Assembly (NCBI GenBank): GCA_031284085.1
Contig: JAITAM010000022.1
Span: 1-18,136, forward strand
Direction: 5' to 3'
DNA: 18,136 nucleotides
Source of the DNA: Spirochaetaceae bacterium
GTDB taxonomy: Bacteria > Spirochaetota > Spirochaetia > Treponematales > Breznakiellaceae
Positions 14,870 to 18,136 of this stretch are shown here, in pieces; the stretch's first letter is position 1; every line of letters starts with the position of its first letter. Both the position numbers and the translations under genes were made by a program. A model generated the notes under the pieces. That model was not told the origin of the DNA. It did not search any database and worked only from the letters and a program-made list of their open reading frames with translations.

Positions 14870-15865
14870 CTAAGGATTGATAAAAAGCGAAATTAAAAGA
14901 CTTATTCCCCCTATACCAAGCCCGGCATAAGTACCAAAGTCTCGAAAGCTTAAAGGCGGTATACCATCAAGGGGAATATGGTTATCGAGTTCCGAGTAAG
15001 GCAAAAGGTGGACGGTAATGCCTGCGGCAATGCTCAATATGCCGACAATGAGGCCGATATTTTTCCCGCGGTTAGCCTTGATGTAAGGATCGTAATTCGG
15101 CATCACCGGTACATACTCGATTTGAGGAATCCACTCTATACGTGTTTCCGGCTCAGGAGGTCCGAATGAAGGCAAGATTGTCCGCGGCAGGCGTAGTGTA
15201 GAAGATCCTTTGAATTGATTGCGTTCCCAGTAACTAAGAATGTCCTCATCTACCGGCTTGTGTTCTGCATAAGAAAAGATATTCCGTATCTGGTATGAAA
15301 TGGATTCTCCTGCATTGACCGCTAAAGGAACAGCACCGTTTGTGCCGTCGGACGCATAGGGAATTAGCTCTGCGTATCCGGAAAAACAGTAAAGCTTCAC
15401 CAGAGGCGTTGGAGGAGTCTGTACAAGAGCAGGATCATACAGAAAGTCAATATCAATATCCCCGCCTGAGAAGTTAATATGGGCATTGTGTACTTGAATT
15501 ACTAGAGGCTCTTGCTTTTGACCGGTTACTATACGGATTCTCCCATAAAGGATTGTGTAAGTATTCGGGCTTTCGTATATAAAACTGGTATTTTCAGCCA
15601 ACTTTATCACCGTGGCACTCGGTGCAAGCTGTATTTCCACCGTACTCCCCGACGGTGTTTGAATCATGTCCAGCTTATTAAGCGCCAACCCTCCATTGAT
15701 TTTTTCAGGTGTATACAAGAATACCCGCTCTCCGGTTATCAATGAAAAACCTGTTCCTTCAGCAAAAAATATACGAGCCGTCGTCTCATCTTCGTCTGCA
15801 AGAAGATTAACAAGAGGTTCTACAAAGACTACACAAGTCAAAATCAATAAATAAATACTACGCAT
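14870..15865 (-). CDS. FecR-domain envelope protein
   Basis: 331 residues. It has a signal peptide (MRSIYLLILTCVVFVEPLVN) and then a FecR-like domain (about 60-185) in which a glycine-turn series (TPSGSTVEIQLAPSATVIKL, ENTSFIYES, YGRIRIVTG) forms the usual beta pattern. A Pro-rich linker follows (GPPEPETRIEWIP), then two C-terminal membrane segments (GLIVGILSIAAGITVHLL and YAGLGIGGISLLISLFI). The domain probably faces the periplasm. It is not adjacent to an ECF sigma factor or TonB receptor, so a classical FecR regulatory role is unlikely. ATG 15865 is chosen because it begins the signal peptide. There is no ribosome site, and the promoter -10 ends 8 nt upstream. Confidence 0.85.
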   Translation of the reverse strand: MRSIYLLILTCVVFVEPLVNLLADEDETTARIFFAEGTGFSLITGERVFLYTPEKINGGLALNKLDMIQTPSGSTVEIQLAPSATVIKLAENTSFIYESPNTYTILYGRIRIVTGQKQEPLVIQVHNAHINFSGGDIDIDFLYDPALVQTPPTPLVKLYCFSGYAELIPYASDGTNGAVPLAVNAGESISYQIRNIFSYAEHKPVDEDILSYWERNQFKGSSTLRLPRTILPSFGPPEPETRIEWIPQIEYVPVMPNYDPYIKANRGKNIGLIVGILSIAAGITVHLLPYSELDNHIPLDGIPPLSFRDFGTYAGLGIGGISLLISLFINP

Positions 15866-15873
15866 ACTAGTTG

Positions 15874-15902
15874 TTAATAAACAAAACAAAGAGTATTGTC
15901 AA
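15874..15902 (-). promoter_or_regulatory. Consensus promoter of the FecR-DUF2804 pair
   Basis: TTGACA (15897-15902), 17 bp, TATTAA (15874-15879) on the minus strand. The predicted start falls at or within a base or two of the ATG at 15865, implying a leaderless or nearly leaderless message. Confidence 0.7.
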
Positions 15903-15912
15903 GCTTTACAGG

Positions 15913-15939
15913 CACGCCAGCGTGTCTTTCGGGGCCGGA
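15913..15939 (+). repeat. Hairpin plus copied fragment of the GH5 3' end
   Basis: CACGC-CA-GCGTG is a perfect 12 bp inverted repeat of the repeat-module type. The overlapping 23 bp at 15917-15939 matches 16127-16149 inside the GH5 coding region with one difference. Confidence 0.6.
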
Positions 15940-15940
15940 G

Positions 15941-15987
15941 GGCCAGCCTGCTCTAAAGGCGCTGCTCTAGAGCTTTGAAGGCTGGCC
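15941..15987 (-). terminator. Stem-loop just after the GH5 stop, possible terminator
   Basis: Eight-bp perfect arms GGCCAGCC (15941-15948) and GGCTGGCC (15980-15987) enclose a loop that contains a second near-palindrome (GCTCTA...TAGAGC). It begins 11 nt after the GH5 stop codon. No T-run follows, so intrinsic termination would be atypical. Confidence 0.45.
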
Positions 15988-15998
15988 GCCAAAGATGC

Positions 15999-18011
15999 TT
16001 ACTGATCATTGATAGGCAGTTGATAGAGAATATCTCCATTGTGCAAAGAGCTGAAACCGACATTGTCCATATACACAGTAGAGCCGGCGGATAGATCAGT
16101 CAGAGATACAAAAAGAATTAAATGTTCCAGCGTGTCTTTCGGAGCCGGATTAAGAGGTTTAAGCGAAATAGTAATGGTTGTTTTCATCAAGTCCATCTCG
16201 GATACTAAAGCAAAATCCTTACCGGTAACGATCGTTTGAGGAATCATGTCAGGCCACCAATTCATGGTATCCATGTTGCCGTTTTGTGCATACTGAAGAA
16301 TCGGCTTCACTACAAAAAGTGCATCATCATCGGCGGCAGCCAATACCGGCAAGTACAGATCAAAACTGAGCGAGCGGTAAATACCATAGAGAAAGTTTTG
16401 GGAAGAAAGCTGAAGGCGGTTATCCCAGATACCATTTGTACTGATGCCGCTTATGGCTGCCAAACCGTTCCCTTTATACGCTGCCGGCTTAACATTGAGA
16501 GCTGAGTTGGGGTTGTCGGCGTTAAGAGTAAAGTTCCCCAGATCGGCATTCTCAAAATCACGCATCAGCTTTGAATCTTTATACAGAGGAACCGCTTCTC
16601 CACGAAGCATTGCCCGCACAAAACGCCCCGAAATGGACAACTCAGTGTCCCAGTCCCAATTCGGTATTCCGTCATTATCAGTATCCAAAGGCACAGCAGA
16701 ACTTGTTTCCCGCACCAATGAGAAAGCCGCCGCTTTCCGCGCCAACGACCATGATACCCACGTAATCTTATGCTCATCTAAAAAGTTCAGCCACCGGATA
16801 GAAAAATCAATAAAAGGGCCGCGGGAACCTTGCCCCTCATCCAAAGGCGGATATAAAAGGCGCTCGTCTGTCCCCCACTCGGTACAAAGCACCGCAAGCC
16901 GGCCGTCAAGAGCATTGACTATCTTCTTCCGCAGCCCGACCTGTTCCTCATCATCATAGCCGCTGTCATCTGTTCCCGCACGAAAATGCACGCTGTACAT
17001 AATTTGACCGTTTTTATCCTGCACCGGAGAAAGCACCGGCACGTCAATAAACCTGCTCCAATTATCAGTAGTGCAGATAACGATGTTATCGAGTTGGTCG
17101 GCATCATAGTCGCGAATCGTGTATACCAAGCTCTGCGAGTAGGGCAGGAATTTATCCTTCCATACCTCAAACGCCGTTTCCTCAGTGCTGTTTCCATTCG
17201 GTTCTCCAGCTATTTCCCAGAGTATAGTGGGAAGATGCCCGTATTTTTGCGAAAGATAGGCGAAAAACAGTTGCGGCCCATTGTACTCAGGATGCGCTTG
17301 CCTGATTTGCGCGTAGTGCGGAAGGTTTTTACCGGCGTCAAGGTACTGTGGAGAGAAAGGGTTGCCCGGAGAGGCGATATGCCAATCAACAATGGTATAC
17401 AAACCGCGCTTGTTTGCTAGCTCTATGCCTTTTTCGATTTTCGCTAAAAGTTCATTCGGCTTTGAAGCATAGCCGTTTTCAGTAACGTACACCACAAACC
17501 GGACAAGATCGCTGCGCCAATCGTAAGCCAGAACATCAAAGGCAGCTTCGCTGAGAATCCAATCGCCCTCTGCCCCTTGCAAACCAAAAGAACTTACACC
17601 CTGTAATTGAATGGGATTCCCCCATTCATCACAGAGCTGCCTTCGCGCTGCCGTTGCCGGATTAGCATCGTGGTCAAAATCAGCAATCTGAAGCCTGCCG
17701 TATCTTTCAACTGGCGTAATAAAGTCGGCCGGTTTCTGTATAGCATGAGACGGATCGTATATAACAAACGCTTCGTCTGACAATTCCTGTGGGCCTGTCC
17801 CCGTTTCCCCAGCCGTCTCTTCAACAAGCGTCGAATCCCAACCTGTAGCCGGTTCCGCCTCCGGTGCAATAGCCTTTTCTTCAAGGTTTGCCGGCTCTAC
17901 GGCAACCGACTCTGAGCTTGGAATAGAAGCGGGTTCTTCAAGAGGTATCGGTTTATGAGCGCAAGAGAGCATTACGAACACACAAAAAGCAAGATGAATA
18001 TTTTTTTTCAT
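15999..18011 (-). CDS. GH5 (subfamily 2-like) cellulase-type lipoprotein with altered active site
   Basis: 670 residues. Lipoprotein signal with lipobox VMLSC (Cys17), then a Pro/Glu-rich linker to about 85, a GH5 domain (about 105-470) and a C-terminal beta-rich carbohydrate-binding-like domain (about 480-670, ending in YMDNVGF). GH5_2 landmarks are present: RRQLCDEWGNPIQLQGVSSF, RFVVYVTENGY, DWH (209-211), WEIAGEPNG with acid/base Glu270, HFRAGT (342-347), CTEWG with nucleophile Glu378, and WVSWSL. The invariant Asn before the acid/base is Gly269, and the Tyr of H-x-Y is Arg344. Beta-1,4-glucan hydrolysis is therefore uncertain; it may be weak, altered or only binding. A Ca-type DTDNDGIPNWDWDTE loop (443-457) is inserted near the end. 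ATG 18011 has AAAGGAGG 10 nt upstream; the longer frame starting near 18071 overlaps the promoter. Confidence 0.92.
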   Translation of the reverse strand: MKKNIHLAFCVFVMLSCAHKPIPLEEPASIPSSESVAVEPANLEEKAIAPEAEPATGWDSTLVEETAGETGTGPQELSDEAFVIYDPSHAIQKPADFITPVERYGRLQIADFDHDANPATAARRQLCDEWGNPIQLQGVSSFGLQGAEGDWILSEAAFDVLAYDWRSDLVRFVVYVTENGYASKPNELLAKIEKGIELANKRGLYTIVDWHIASPGNPFSPQYLDAGKNLPHYAQIRQAHPEYNGPQLFFAYLSQKYGHLPTILWEIAGEPNGNSTEETAFEVWKDKFLPYSQSLVYTIRDYDADQLDNIVICTTDNWSRFIDVPVLSPVQDKNGQIMYSVHFRAGTDDSGYDDEEQVGLRKKIVNALDGRLAVLCTEWGTDERLLYPPLDEGQGSRGPFIDFSIRWLNFLDEHKITWVSWSLARKAAAFSLVRETSSAVPLDTDNDGIPNWDWDTELSISGRFVRAMLRGEAVPLYKDSKLMRDFENADLGNFTLNADNPNSALNVKPAAYKGNGLAAISGISTNGIWDNRLQLSSQNFLYGIYRSLSFDLYLPVLAAADDDALFVVKPILQYAQNGNMDTMNWWPDMIPQTIVTGKDFALVSEMDLMKTTITISLKPLNPAPKDTLEHLILFVSLTDLSAGSTVYMDNVGFSSLHNGDILYQLPINDQ

Positions 18012-18028
18012 AGCGAAACAGCCTCCTT

Positions 18029-18048
18029 TATATTCAACTATGAATATA
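18029..18048. promoter_or_regulatory. Palindromic operator candidate on the GH5 promoter
   Basis: TATATTCA (18029-18036), 4 bp spacer, TGAATATA (18041-18048). It covers the -10 box and the likely transcription start of the GH5 gene, the usual position for a repressor. Confidence 0.6.
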
Positions 18049-18071
18049 CAATCATAGACTGATCCTGTCAA
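18043..18071 (-). promoter_or_regulatory. Consensus sigma70 promoter of the GH5 gene
   Basis: TTGACA (18066-18071), 17 bp, TATATT (18043-18048) on the minus strand, with a start near 18036 and a 5' UTR of about 25 nt carrying AAAGGAGG. Confidence 0.82.
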
Positions 18072-18073
18072 AC

Positions 18074-18136
18074 AGTAGGTCGGCCTGTTTAGGCTTCGGC
18101 GTATATCGTTAGCAGATCCACGGCTTTTGCCTACAA
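18074..18136 (-). repeat. Inverted family A copy beside the GH5 promoter
   Basis: Read on the minus strand it gives GTAGGCAAAAGCCGT, then CGATATACGCCGAAGC, then CTAAACAGGCCG, which are the elements of the 6005-6278 unit in order, with divergence between them. It directly abuts the -35 box and runs off the window edge. Confidence 0.7.

Overview
The window reads as a chromosomal segment of a Treponema-like spirochaete. The clues are a dCache chemoreceptor whose N-terminus looks treponemal, many secreted or lipidated envelope proteins, a DUF2804 protein, a CUT1 sugar ABC operon, and mid-range G+C. The genus is an inference from protein character; no rRNA or tRNA is present to confirm it.

Layout. 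On the minus strand at the left: a CDF metal transporter (6-1013), an SAM methyltransferase (1206-2054) and a membrane protein (2103-3185). The membrane protein is preceded, in the same frame, by an 18-codon ORF that carries the only good ribosome site. On the plus strand: a 5' fragment of a chemoreceptor gene ending in a run of 21 C residues (3470-3655), then the intact chemoreceptor (3710-5890). After a 62-64 bp repeat array come minus-strand genes: a ParB/Srx-fold protein and a metallophosphoesterase (6273-7918), a small unknown protein (8122-8373), and the CUT1 sugar importer operon of binding protein and two permeases (8429-11520), which has a consensus promoter. A 1.2 kb repeat-filled gap follows, then a plus-strand secreted LPP20-type protein (12766-13587). 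Last is a minus-strand block: DUF2804 and FecR-type proteins (13835-15865) and a GH5 cellulase-like lipoprotein (15999-18011).

The most distinctive feature is a mosaic family of short palindrome-bearing repeats, present in arrays and as single copies in both orientations. They fill the gaps and often abut gene 3' ends. In two genes the stop codon lies at the repeat edge, and in the methyltransferase a repeat appears to encode a C-terminal extension. The repeat modules keep a CTTTGAAA flank while their hairpin arms change on both sides.

Other points of interest are the 21-C tract just upstream of the chemoreceptor (a phase-variation candidate: losing one C extends the fragment frame into an ATGA overlap with the receptor start); an in-frame TGA separating the ribosome site from the membrane protein; a GH5 protein with both catalytic Glu in place but two normally invariant active-site residues replaced; a palindrome on the -10 of the GH5 promoter; and a FecR gene whose promoter leaves almost no 5' UTR. 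Functionally, the right half suggests carbohydrate sensing and uptake (GH5 lipoprotein, CUT1 importer, chemoreceptor), but that link is inferred from context only.
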